A stretch of DNA of 64,000 bases from Tricholoma matsutake (taxonomy: Eukaryota > Basidiomycota > Agaricomycetes > Agaricales > Tricholomataceae), in the NCBI GenBank assembly GCA_026075535.2, contig AP026540.1, positions 806,001 to 870,000 on the forward strand, read 5' to 3'. A model generated the notes under the pieces. It was not told where the DNA came from, did not search any database, and was given only the letters and a program-made list of their open reading frames with translations. Both the position numbers and the translations under genes were made by a program. How positions within the stretch are numbered: position 1 is the stretch's first letter; every line of letters starts with the position of its first letter. Below, piece by piece: positions 1 through 8,718 of the stretch.

Positions 1-275
1 CCCCGCACTTTGTGTGGGGAGGGATTTTTTTTGTACTTTTAATTATTTATTTGTATTGTGCCCCCCTCCCCTGTTTTGCATGGGGGAGGGATTTTTTTCT
101 ACATGTTTTTACCTCCCCCCTTGTGTTCGGCGTGAGGGGTTAGCTTTTTATGTATATAAATAAAACTCATCGCATCTTGTGAGAGGGAGGATTTTTTGTT
201 TATGTATGTAATCACAATCATCCCCACTCCCTCGCATTCAATGTGAGGGATGTGGTTAATTAAAAAATTTTGATC
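1..275. repeat. Cluster of GC-rich hairpins, each followed by a T-tract
   Basis: About five imperfect hairpins follow one another. Each has a CCCTC/GAGGG-type stem, a small loop such as GCATTCAATG, and then a run of T (around 25-33, 88-97 and 193-200). The last hairpin (about 228-250) is followed by GGTTAAT and TTTTGATCTTAA. The same ending recurs at 2500-2555, so this is the 3' end of a composite repeat whose left part lies outside the window. No coding sequence is visible. Hairpin plus T-tract resembles a Pol III terminator, but that role is inference. Confidence 0.6.
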
Positions 276-334
276 TTAACTACTTCAAAAAAAATTAGAG
301 TGTCATGAATAAACTATATTACTAACTAATAATT

Positions 335-424
335 CTCCTGTGGCTCAACTGGTTAAGCACACATGTTTGGTTTGTCATGTGATCACTCTAATCAAGATGT
401 CTTGAGTTCAATCCTTACTCTGCA
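335..424 (+). repeat. tRNA-derived SINE-like head
   Basis: An A-box-like block (TGGCTCAACTGG, 341-352) and a B-box-like block (GAGTTCAATCC, 404-414) have tRNA-like spacing, apart from an enlarged anticodon region. The stretch between them, CATGTTTGGTTTGTCATGTG, recurs almost unchanged in opposite orientation at 3140-3233. That argues for a dispersed Pol III-derived repeat rather than a functional tRNA. The cloverleaf is incomplete. Confidence 0.5.
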
Positions 425-439
425 CAAATAAATTTTGTA

Positions 440-760
440 GGCACTTTGACAACTTAAGACTTGAAATTTGACAAGGTCTTTACACTGCCCCATATGTTCT
501 GCGTGGATCTGTGTGGAATTGCACAGACTCCCCACAGATCCGCACGGACTCCATGCAGATTTGCAATCCATACAATAAACCATTTTAGCTGTGCAGCAGG
601 GTGTGACAGTCCACATGGATCCATGCAGACTAACATGGATTCCGCATATTTTACTCGGAGTCTGCGGATTTCATCCGTCTGCATCTGTGATCAACCAGGT
701 CGGACGAGCAAGGACAGTCCACATGCATCCAAACAGACCATTTGAGCTTAGCAAAATAAT
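440..760. repeat. Array of short reiterated words (GGACTCC / GCAGACT)
   Basis: The stretch is almost wholly built of variants of a 10-14 base word: GTGGATCTGTG, GCACAGACTCC, GCACGGACTCCATGC, ACATGGATTCCGC. Both orientations are mixed and many words form small palindromes. The same vocabulary returns at 2815-3060. Short open frames cross it but differ in every frame and show no protein character. It sits between two tRNA-like heads (335-424 and 765-845). Confidence 0.55.
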
Positions 761-764
761 GTCA

Positions 765-845
765 CAAATGGTATTTGAACCTGTAGCCTCATGACTAAGT
801 AAGAGAGTACAGACATGCATTACCGTTGCACTACGCAGCCATTAT
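765..845 (-). repeat. tRNA-derived SINE-like head (minus)
   Basis: Read on the minus strand, an A-box-like block (TGCGTAGTGCAACGGTAA, about 821-838) precedes a B-box-like block (GGTTCAAATACC, 770-781) with tRNA-like spacing. It faces the head at 335-424 across the word array. It is probably a pseudo-tRNA or SINE head. I could not fold a full cloverleaf. Confidence 0.45.
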
Positions 846-849
846 TGTT

Positions 850-2560
850 TGTGGCCATTGATGCAACTACATACCACTGTTTGGCTTTGTATGACAAAGC
901 ACACAGTCGCATCATCAAGGTTGCCAGCTCATCACTCACCACCACCATCGATGCCACCCCTCCCCTCCACTCTACCACCACCACCACTGTGTGCATGCAC
1001 ACCACCACCGTTCCCACGCCCACTCCCACCATCACTACAACCTTCAAACGAGCCGACTGGATGGAATGCAGGCCGAAATGACGGCAACTGTCATTTGGGC
1101 CACAGATAAGTTTTTTTTCTTTTTTCTTTTTGTTTTTATCAATGAACTAATTGTATTTTATGCTTTTTAGGTTGTTTACTACTGGGGACAACCTGCCACA
1201 ATGAAAAATGCATAACACACACCCACAGCCACCCAATCCCCTCCTCCCCATTCAAATGGGATGTGAGGCTGTCGACACGGGCTAGGAGGGTGCAGAGGGA
1301 CGCTGGGAGACCCCAGAAGGGGGATACCCATGCAGTAAGCACCCAGCAACCCCATACACATGCCATGTCACACTGACGCACTCAACCCCCCCAAGTAGAA
1401 TCCCATGACAACACTGACACACCACCCACCTCCAGCCTCATGAGCAACTGCTCGTGGGGTGGATGGTGGGTGGAATGACGACGACAAGACCGCCAGCTGT
1501 GAAAAAGGCATAATGCATGCCCACAGCCTACCCAACAGGTAAGCACCCACCTACCCCCCCCCCTAACCCCTCAGCAACGATGCCACCACCCGCAAATGAG
1601 CCAACACAGGCCCAAACAATGCAGATCGCGTCGTTTGGGCCCTACATAAGGTTTTTTTCATTTGCTTTTTGTTTTTATAAACTAACTAACCTGTTTTTTT
1701 AGCTTTCTAGGTTATAATCTACTGGCAACGATGCCACCACTCGCAAACGAGTCAACGTGGGCCCAAATGATGCAGATCATGTCATTTGGGCCCTACATAA
1801 GTTTTTTTCGTTTGGTTTTTGTTTTTATAAACTAACTAACTCAGATTTTTTAGTTTTCTAGGTTATAATCTACTAGTAACGATGCAACCACCCGCAAACG
1901 AGCCAACACGGGCCCAAACGATGCAGATCGCATCGTTTGGGCCCTATGTGAGTTTTTTTCATTTGCTTTTTGTTTTTATAAACTAACCAACTCGTTTTTT
2001 TAGTTTTCTAGGTTAATCTACTAGTAATGACACCACCACCTGCAAACGAGCCAACACACCCACCCCACGCCTGCAAGCCCCTGCTCGGGGGGTAGATTGT
2101 GGTGATGGGAATGACACAATGACAGCAACCACATGGGACAATGATGGCAACAGCAGCAATAGATGAAAGCCGCCCAGGACAACCCCCACCGGGACGATGC
2201 AACCAGGAAGATGCACCCACCACAACGCAAGAGGGCCCAAGGGTGCAGGACAGCAGGCACCATGATGAGACACCACCCCCTCCCCCACATTTTGCCCTGG
2301 GAGGGTTTTTTTTTAAATTCATATTAATGCCTGCCCGTGTTTTACGTGGGCAAGGGGATTTTCTTTTTATTTATAATTGTCACCCTCCCCTCGCGTCTGA
2401 CACAGGTGAGCCTTGTATGTAAATAAATATTTGTAGGACTCCCCCTCACACAAGGTGTGAGGGAGGGTGTTTTTTATGTAGTTAATTGTATTGTATTATC
2501 CCTCACATTAGATGTGAGGGATGTAGGTAATAAATTTTATTTGATCTTAATTGTGTACTG
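850..2560 (+). mobile_element. Composite repeat with hairpin-intron cassettes (copy 1)
   Basis: This non-coding composite begins in CACC-rich sequence. It then carries a hairpin-intron cassette (1076-1175), the palindromic motif TGAGCAACTGCTCG near 1443, a tandem block of three more cassettes (1576-2035), another GAGC..GCTCG-type motif near 2080, and a terminal cluster of hairpins with T-tracts (2280-2530). It ends with the same TTTGATCTTAA sequence seen at 265-275. Open frames are Pro/Thr/His-rich and occur in several frames at once, as low-complexity DNA produces. Other copies lie at 3300-4440 (minus), 10660-12380, 20590-22480, 28840-29760 (minus), 49080-49990 (minus) and 62207-62910. No transposase is seen, so it would be non-autonomous. 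Confidence 0.55.
1576..2035 (+). repeat. Tandem repeat of hairpin-intron cassettes, unit about 141-161 bp
   Basis: Units start with AACGATGCCACCACC-like sequence at about 1576, 1737, 1878 and 2026; the last is partial. Each full unit holds an exon-like stretch with CGAGCCAACACGGG and a hairpin of the form GGGCCCAAACGATG / ATCGTTTGGGCCC. An ATAAG/GTGAG step, a T-rich tract, AAACTAAC and TTTTTTAG follow, and the unit closes with GTTATAATCTACT. The last elements match fungal donor, branch point and acceptor signals. The units are close in sequence but differ in length and by point changes. Confidence 0.7.
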
Positions 2561-2574
2561 CTACCAAAGACACG

Positions 2575-2767
2575 ATGACTCCTGCTGGCTGTAAGCATGC
2601 CATCTCAACAGTTGACGATGAGGCTACAAAAGCCAAGAAGAAGAAAACTGAGCCAAAAACAACTGAAAAGAAGAATGAGAAAGGGAAGCAAGGGGAAGGA
2701 ACCTAAGCCCAAGAAGGGCAAAAAAGTGTGTGTATCATATGACACTGATGATGATAGTGACATGTAG
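2575..2767 (+). pseudogene. 3' remnant of a gene for a Lys-rich protein with acidic tail
   Basis: From the ATG at 2575 the frame reads a Lys-rich stretch (AKKKKTEPK, EKKNEKGK). It stops at TAA after GEGT, but the next frame continues with GKEPKPKKGKKV and an acidic end DTDDDSDM before a TAG stop at 2765-2767. One frameshift near 2690 therefore separates two halves of one coding sequence. A basic segment plus acidic tail suggests a nuclear or nucleic-acid-associated protein, but no domain is recognised. Composite-repeat and word-array sequence flank it, so it looks like a stranded exon. Confidence 0.45.
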
Positions 2768-2814
2768 TTGATCCTTGTATCTGTAAGCTAGTCAGTAGTG
2801 TGTATGCAATGACC

Positions 2815-3060
2815 CTTACAAGTGCAGACTCAGCACAGACTTATGTGGACTCTGGGCGGACTAATGCGGACTCTGCATGGACTTATGTGGACTCCACACA
2901 GACTTATGCAGACTCCACATGGACTGGGGTGGACTGGGGCGGAGTCCGCGGCGAAAGGGGTGTAATTTTTCATTTTGGTCACCAGATGGTTGGACTCCGC
3001 ACGGAGTCTGCACAGTCTGCACGGATCCACGTGGAACATATGGGGCAGTTTAAATTACTG
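2815..3060. repeat. Array of short words (GTGGACTCC / ATGCAGACT)
   Basis: ACTTATGTGGACTC, ACTAATGCGGACTC and ACTTATGCAGACTCC repeat about every 14-16 bases from 2815 to 2945. Inverted versions (CGCACGGAGTCTGCAC) follow to 3025. The vocabulary matches 440-760, so both probably belong to one family of word arrays. No coding role is apparent. Confidence 0.6.
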
Positions 3061-3139
3061 ATTTATTTACACCTTTAAAGTACTGTCCAAGTAAAGTCCG
3101 AGTTCCAGACTTGAAGAAATTCTTCTAAGTCTCACAAAA

Positions 3140-3233
3140 TGATGTGTGCACAGCAGGAATTGAACCAACAGACTTCTGGACTAGTGATCACATGACAACC
3201 AAACATGCACACTCTACCACTTAAGCCAAGTAG
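3140..3233 (-). repeat. tRNA-derived SINE-like head (minus)
   Basis: On the minus strand an A box (TGGCTTAAGTGG, 3217-3228) is followed by GCATGTTTGGTTGTCATGTG and a B box (GGTTCAATTCC, 3156-3166). The core matches the plus-strand copy at 335-424, giving an inverted pair about 2.8 kb apart. This supports a dispersed SINE-like family. Confidence 0.5.
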
Positions 3234-3299
3234 TCATTTAAAGTTACATATATTATATCTATTTATTACTGAAATCAAATTTTATATATATCATGAATA

Positions 3300-4440
3300 G
3301 ATTATTACATTGTACCCCCTCGCATCTGTGCAAGGGGTAATTAATATGGCCCTCCCCTCACAAGCTCGAGGGGAGGGGGCCATAACTATCAATTATAAAA
3401 ATAAATTAAAAACACCCACCACAAGCTGTTGCTCGTGGTGGTGTTCATCTCTCCCCAGGTCATCCCCTGGCTGTCTTGCTCTCCTGTCCCCATTCTTCTC
3501 GCCCCTGAACCACCCCACAAGCAGATGCTCATAGGCATGGGGTGGGTGTCATTGTGGGTGTCCCCACACTTGTTGTCATCTCCTTTCCCCTTTATTTTGT
3601 CTCCCTTCCCTCTTGTCTCCCTTCCCTCTCATCTCCCTTCCCCCTCGTCTCTTCCTCCTCACCTTCCACCCTGCGAGCAGGGGCTCACAGCAGTGGTGGT
3701 GGTGTCCCCCCATTGTCGTCGTTGCCAGTAGTAGTTTGTACCTAAAAAAAGTTGGTTAGCATTGAAATATGAAATGAGAAAAGAAAAAAAAAACTTACCT
3801 AGGACCCAAGAGACGTTGATGTCTCTTGGGCCTTCTTTGTCTCCCTGTTGGTACCTGCACTCTTGCACCCCCCATCCACCCCATGAGCAGTTGCCTGCGG
3901 CAGTTATGGGGGGTGCTGGCTGTTGTTGGCATCTCCCCTGATTGTCGTCATTCCACCCATCATCCACCCTACAAGCAGTGGCTTGTAGGGCTGGGGCGGG
4001 TGGTGTCATTGTTCCCTGCCATTGTCGTCGCCGTTAGCAGCCGCTCTCCCCCATGCAAGCAGTTGCTCACACTGGTGGGGGCGGGTGCTGGGTCGTGGTC
4101 TCATTGTTGTTCCTCGTCTGGTGGTTTGGGGGTCGTCGTGCTGCTACAGTATAGATATAACCTATAATTTATGAAAAAATGTGTTAGCTTAAAGAAACCA
4201 TGAGAAAAGGAAAAAAAACTCACCTGGGGCCCAAATGATGATAGATCGTGTGCTGGCATGGGACCCGTGGCTGTGGGGTGTTCAGGGGGCAGTGGCAGCA
4301 GTGGGATGCAGGAGGGAGGTGGCATCATCGAGTGGTGGTGGTGGTGGTGGTTGGTGATAAATGATGATGAGCTGGCATCATTGTTGGTGATGCAGCTGTG
4401 TTGATTTGTCATCACAGCTGGGGCAGTGCATAGAGAGATA
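3300..4440 (-). mobile_element. Composite repeat with hairpin-intron cassettes (copy 2, inverted)
   Basis: This has the modules of copy 1 in reverse. It starts with hairpins (CCCCTCGCATCTGTGCAAGGGG, 3315-3336, and one at 3352-3380), then has six or more GAGCAGTTGCTC-like motifs (near 3424, 3514, 3675, 3885, 3973, 4054). Two minus-strand cassettes lie at 3741-3835 and 4157-4237. Each reads hairpin, GGTAAGT or GGTGAGT, T-rich tract, GCTAAC and a TAG acceptor. The hairpin of the first has an AAGAGAC stem rather than AAATGAT, so stem sequences vary while form is kept. No protein is supported. Confidence 0.55.
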
Positions 4441-4454
4441 AAACTACTTACCTG

Positions 4455-4541
4455 TAATAATGCTTTAGTCTAATGGTTATATCACTGCCTTAATTGTACT
4501 TTATCATGTGACTACAAGGGCTCAATCCCTGCGGTAGCCAC
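4455..4541 (+). repeat. tRNA-derived SINE-like head
   Basis: An A-box-like TTTAGTCTAATGG (4463-4476) and a perfectly symmetric T-arm-like block GGGCTCAATCCC (4518-4529) have an enlarged middle. The middle contains TCATGTGACT, echoing the TCATGTGATCAC in the heads at 335-424 and 3140-3233. It is followed at once by a word array (4565-4735), the order also seen at 335-760. Confidence 0.45.
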
Positions 4542-4564
4542 TGATTTTTCAGTCAATTATATAA

Positions 4565-4925
4565 GCAACTCAGACAGTCCTAGGACAGTCCAAGGACTCA
4601 GCTCGGACTCAGCTCGAACTGGACATTTAGTTTGGCAGGACTTTCAGCCCAAGAAGTCCGAGCAAAGTCCGAGCAAAGTCCTCAGACATTCCTAGGACTG
4701 TCTGAGTGTCCGAGTGGAGTCTGCTCAGATTGGGGGGGGGGAGTGTAAAGAGCTCCCACAGCACCCCCAACCACCGCTGCAAGCAACTGCTCGCAGGGTG
4801 AAAATGGGGAGCAATGATGATGGGGAGAGCAGGCTCAACAACAACAATGACCACAGCACCCCCACCTGCCACTGCAAGCAACTGCTCACAGGGTGGAAAT
4901 AGGGAGCAACAATCTTTTTTTGTAA
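4565..4925. repeat. Word array (GTCCGAG / GGACAGTCC) with a short composite-repeat fragment
   Basis: From 4565 to 4735 the sequence reiterates CAGTCCTAGGACAG, GGACTCAGCTCGGACTC and GTCCGAGCAAAGTCCG in both orientations. From 4740 to 4910 two copies of a block ending GCAAGCAACTGCTCGCAGGGTG (around 4778-4800 and 4872-4893) belong to the composite family. A T-tract closes it. The words resemble but are not the same as those at 440-760. Confidence 0.5.
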
Positions 4926-5186
4926 CTGTTTTTTAATGAATAAATATCATAATTTTGTATCAAATGAAGTGTCCATATCATAATGTACAATGAGTGAAGA
5001 GAATCATAGAGTAATCATAGAGCATACTACTAAAGAGACCATAGTGAGTAAATAGGCATAGAATTGAAATAGGTCTGATTATCAGTAGAAAGCATAGAAG
5101 TGCTGCTAGCAGCTACCAGTTCATTGCAAAGGGCCAAACATGCAAGGTCAAGAAGGATATACCTTGATCTATCCTGCATTCTCAGG

Positions 5187-5982
5187 CTAGTCATCACCAT
5201 CATCATCATCATCATCCCCCTCTTCTGCCCCATCCACCTGCCCCTCCTGCTCTTCATCATATTGGTCAAGCTGTTTCAGTTCCTCCTCAGTAGGCAGCTT
5301 ATATTGTGTCAACACATCATTCCCATGCTTCTCCATGACTCTTTCACTGGCAGATTTTTCCATGCCACACATGCAGACCAGGTGCTGTACAACTGTGGAT
5401 CACAAGGCAGAGCAACATGCCATCCACCCTGGGTGTAATCAGCATGCTCACAGAGTGTAAGGGGTTCATTCCAGTAGATTGGAATCATTGGATCAAACCA
5501 ATCAATTGGGACTGACTTTGGTAGTGCCGGAAGCTTTGATTGCTTTGGCATTGGAGGATCTTCACAGTGTCACTCAGTTCTGTAATTATAAAATTAGCCA
5601 CCCCTGTTGCCTGACCCTCCTTCTCCTTGATGTGGTAGACTGAGTCTGTGCCCCCTTCTGTGAACTCATCATCAGAATGGGCCTCATTTTCATTAGCCAA
5701 GGCCAAGAAACCCTGTGCTTTGAATACTTCAACTCTGCCACTAGCAAGCTATTGAACCTATCTCAGTATAGTCCACATTTCAATGGAAGCAAAATACACA
5801 CAGTATTACATCTCTTCCACAACGAAGTCATCTGCTTTCCCTTCACAACATTCCATGGACTCTTTGCCTCTGACTTTGCATGCCCATACATGTAGGAGAA
5901 GACAAAACTTCAGTAAAGTTTACACATGAGTGCAAAGTCATGGACACACAACAGGTTAGCTCCCATGTGACTATACTCATAT
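5187..5982 (-). pseudogene. 3' part of an interrupted, unnamed basidiomycete gene
   Basis: Three overlapping minus-strand frames read as one protein broken by frameshifts. From about 5706 comes a segment with DDEFTEGGTDSVYHIKEKEG. From 5551 comes one with LPALPKSVPIDWFDP and CDPQLYSTWSACVAWKNLP. From 5372 comes MEKHGNDVLTQYKLPTEEEL and an acidic tail of Asp and Gly ending at 5187. Upstream, a decayed stretch to 5982 (YSHMGANLLCVHDFALM) joins the 5' part at 8719 once the intervening element is ignored. I do not recognise a named domain. The acidic tail and the DWFDP, W..C.AWKNLP signature look like a lineage-restricted, multi-copy family. The likely 3' UTR reaches about 4925. Confidence 0.55.
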
Positions 5983-6128
5983 TGGAGACGGTGGATCCAT
6001 CTCCTATAGCAGAGTGGTGGGATCCTCTAGTGATAGCCTAAGCATGACTCTATGTACATGTGTGGCTGTCTACTGACTACATGGTCATGTGACTACCTGG
6101 AGTAGGTGTGCCCATACACACTACTCCA
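5983..6128 (-). repeat. Terminal direct repeat, left copy
   Basis: It shares about 125 bases with the copy at 8593-8718, including CTCCTATAGCAGAGTGGTGG and TCTAGTGATAGCCTAAGC. Differences are mainly CG versus CA/TG plus a 4-base indel. An inner palindrome, TGGAGTAGGTGTG/CATACACACTACTCCA, lies at the 3' edge. The outer 15 bases differ between the copies. Confidence 0.65.
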
Positions 6129-6543
6129 TCTACCCATGTCCAAAAAACACAACATCCTCATTGCGATGGAACTCTAAATAGGGGATGATGTATAAAATGT
6201 CTGGTAATGCTGTGTGCAGTGAATAAACATCCAATGATATATGCAGTGAATAATAAAAATAAAATAAAGACACTCAGCCTGGTGGTGTCCATCCCAAGGC
6301 ACAAAGTGCACGACTCAAATCAACAAGACAAGGGTCTTGATCCCAGTCAAGCTTTGGAACAGGAGTGGCAGGTACAGGTGCTGTTCCAACAGGAATAGTA
6401 ATGATGGGTCTTCCTGGTCCTATACCAGTGGGATGTCATCGAGTGATAAAAAGTTGAGCTTGAGACCGAGGAAGAAATGGTAGGGCCAGATATGAAGACT
6501 TTTGAGACTGTGAGAAAAAATGTGGTGGAGCTGGGGCTCATCG

Positions 6544-8350
6544 TCATTTCATACATTGTCGAATGGTTCCAAACGGCTGTGCACAGCCTGTCCTCAGAGT
6601 CGAGAGATCCCGTGGCAGTGGGTACATGGTGGGTGGGGCTGGCATTGATGCAGCATTTTTGGCCCAGTCAAGACGAGTGGGTATAGGTGTTGAACACGGC
6701 AGTACGAGGCTCGAAAGGGGTGAGACGGGAGATGAGGGCCGTAAAACTATGGTGGTGGGGGGTTCAGACACATCGGCAGCTGTGAAAGATGGGGGTGATG
6801 GCGAAACAGCTCTTCGAGGGCTGAGCTGGGGCAAGCTGGAGTGGATGGGGGGTGAACAGGGGGCATCAACCGGTGTCAATGGCATCGTTGGTGATGCAGA
6901 AGGCATGTAGGATGCAGATGGTGGCGAAACGGCTCGTTTCTGGGGGGTTTGGTTTGAGCTGGGTGGATGGAACATGTTTGGGGGCCGTTCTGGTGCATGT
7001 AGTTGCATGCTCTGTCGTTTCCTAGCTGTGGCCTGTGGTCCAGAGTGGGGTAGAGCAGGGTGTTGGGCCGTCGTCAGCAGACAGGTCATTGATGACGCAG
7101 CGGGCTGCATGGATGCGTAAGGCATTTTCGTGGGCTGGTGGTGCATAGCAGGGGCAGGGGGAGCAAGCAGGGGGGGACAGGGAGGTGTGGGAGGTTGTAG
7201 CAGTTGTCGTTGGAGACAGTGGGGCCGGCAGGGGTCGTCTGTTGAGGAGACGATGCATTTTGACGAATGCAGCTGTTCATCGTCTCGCAAATTCGTTTCA
7301 TCAGCCATAGACAGTTTGTGTACATTGTTTACAGCCAGTTTACTGATCTCTGAGGTATTGGTGGTTGTCTGGGTGCTAGCTGTGGCCATAGCAGTCGTTT
7401 TGGAGGTGTTTGGGGCAGAACTGGCTGCCGTTGTTGGCTGTGAGGTGGCAGTGGCAACAGGCAGCTCAGGGTGCGTGATGAAGGGCTGGGGGGTCATTAT
7501 GGGTGCAATGGGAGCTGGGTGAGGTTCGTTCTTCATTTTGGTAGCCATCTCGTTGGTACTGAGGGCTGACTGGGTGGTAACGTTGCTCCAGGTGGTCGTT
7601 TCAGGGTTGGTTTGGGTTTCAGCCTCCTCCAGGAGAACTGCACCACGGAAAAGTGCATGCGCATGGGCCACCATCGATAGGCAGAGCCCAGCACCATGTC
7701 CTTCTGTGAGCCACTTTTTTCATTCCTCATCCTTTCCATTCTGCATTCCTAGTTTGTGGCCTTCCAGTAGTCCCTTCTTGTGTGCTTGTTCTGCCTTCTC
7801 TTGGTCTAGTTTCCCCTTTGCATCGTACCCTTCCCTGTAGCCTTCCATCCACTTCCTACTTCCTCATTTCCCTCCTCATAACCATCTGCTTTTCCTTCTT
7901 CCTTCCCTGTTTTCCTACCAATTTTGTGTCCTTCTTTGAACCCTTCCCGGTATCCCTTGAGTTTCACATTGTCGAGTAGTTGCTGTACTTCATCGTGACT
8001 GTAGGTAGGTTCATTTGTTGGTGACGCGGCTGTGCTGTGTCGACGTGCGTTGCATCATTGGCGTCGTTTGGGTCGTTTGGGGCCACATCTGCTGTGGTAG
8101 TTGTAGTGGTTGTTGTAGTAGCTTGTAGAGCCGTGTATGAAGCAGTTTTGGCTGTTGTTTCACTTGCAAGTGATGTTGCAATGATCTCATCGTTAGGTGA
8201 TGACAATTTTGACACGGGGGTTCTTGCCTTTGGAGTGTCTGTGCTCGATGCCATGAGTACAGCATTTACAGCGGCGATATTTGCATTTAGGCTCATGTTT
8301 TCACGCCATTTCTTCTTCTGAGCTCGTTTGCTTTGTCCTGGACCAGGCAT
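6544..8350 (-). pseudogene. Cargo gene: basic start, GYREGFKEGH-type repeats, Pro/Ser/Thr-rich C half
   Basis: The minus-strand gene starts at 8350 with MPGPGQSKRAQKKKWREN. After about 100 residues a frame change near 8015 leads to SHDEVQQLLDNVKLKGYREG and further Gly/Glu/Lys repeats (GFKEGHKIGRKTGKEEG). A second shift near 7870 continues with EGYREGYDAKGKL and, after a TGA, GHGAGLCLSMVAHAHALFRG. The last 350 residues, open from 7674 to 6544, are Pro, Ser and Thr rich. They end with LDWAKNAASMP, PRDLSTLRTG and PFGTIRQ. No catalytic domain is recognised. The architecture suggests a charged coiled segment plus a disordered tail. It is likely dead: at least two frameshifts and one stop are visible. 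Confidence 0.55.
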
Positions 8351-8576
8351 GCTGAGTGTAATGTAATAACTGAAAAAGAAACTGATAGGCTGGTTCTGGT
8401 TCTGGTTCCATGACTGGTTCTGTGGTTCTGTGGACTAGGTTCTGGGTGCTGGGACAAGAGACTCGAGACAATAAACTGAGAAGCAAAGCTAAATGCAGAG
8501 ATGTCCAGTGTTGCAATGTGGCAGATGAGAGTCTAAGCCAAACGGTAACAAAAATAAAGCAAAGCAATAACGAGTG

Positions 8577-8718
8577 TGTTGAATCACGCTCTCATCTCCT
8601 ATAGCAGAGTGGTGGGATCCTCTAGTGATAGCCTAAGCGTGACTCTATGTACATGTGTGGTACTGACTACATGGTCACGTGACTACCTGGAGTAGGTGTG
8701 CCCATACACACTACTCCA
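8577..8718 (-). repeat. Terminal direct repeat, right copy
   Basis: This matches 5999-6128 and ends at CACTACTCCA, immediately before AATATGCTGCTGAG of the interrupted gene. On the minus strand its inner edge reads GCGTGATTCAACA and then enters the 5' leader of the cargo gene. The promoter of the cargo gene probably lies in or just after this repeat; that is inference from position only. Confidence 0.6.

Larger units (their letters stand above)
5983..8718 (-). mobile_element. Gene-carrying element with terminal direct repeats (TRIM/LARD-like)
   Basis: Near-identical direct repeats of about 142-146 bp (5983-6128 and 8577-8718) bound a 2.7 kb segment. Read on the minus strand each begins TGGAGTAGTGTGTATGGGC. 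The outer bases are TGGAG/CTCCA and the flanking host sequence shows a short ATAT duplication. The neighbouring gene reads through if the segment is removed (5982 joins 8719). Inside is one decayed minus-strand gene (6544-8350) with no gag, reverse transcriptase or transposase, so movement would need help in trans. No primer-binding site or polypurine tract was recognised. LTR-type and other mechanisms remain open. Confidence 0.6.

Noticed and set aside
1..275. Hairpin cluster as a CRISPR array
   Set aside because: Spacing and stems vary, no constant repeat with unique spacers exists, and the genome is eukaryotic.
2008..2322. Overlapping minus-strand frames with Cys/Gly/Val-rich peptides
   Set aside because: Three frames are open together in low-complexity composite-repeat DNA; no motif.
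5140..5230. Possible tandem CAT repeat as a coding expansion
   Set aside because: It is the Asp/Gly-rich acidic end of the minus-strand gene (5187-5372), not a separate feature.
6563..7522. Long plus-strand open frames rich in Gly and Val
   Set aside because: They are the complement of the Pro/Ser/Thr-rich C half of the cargo gene (6544-7674, minus), whose frame shows protein-like start, repeats and end motifs.
8037..8321. Plus-strand Val/Ala-rich open frame as a membrane protein
   Set aside because: It is antisense to the Thr-rich N part of the cargo gene; hydrophobicity follows from complementing Thr and Asp codons.
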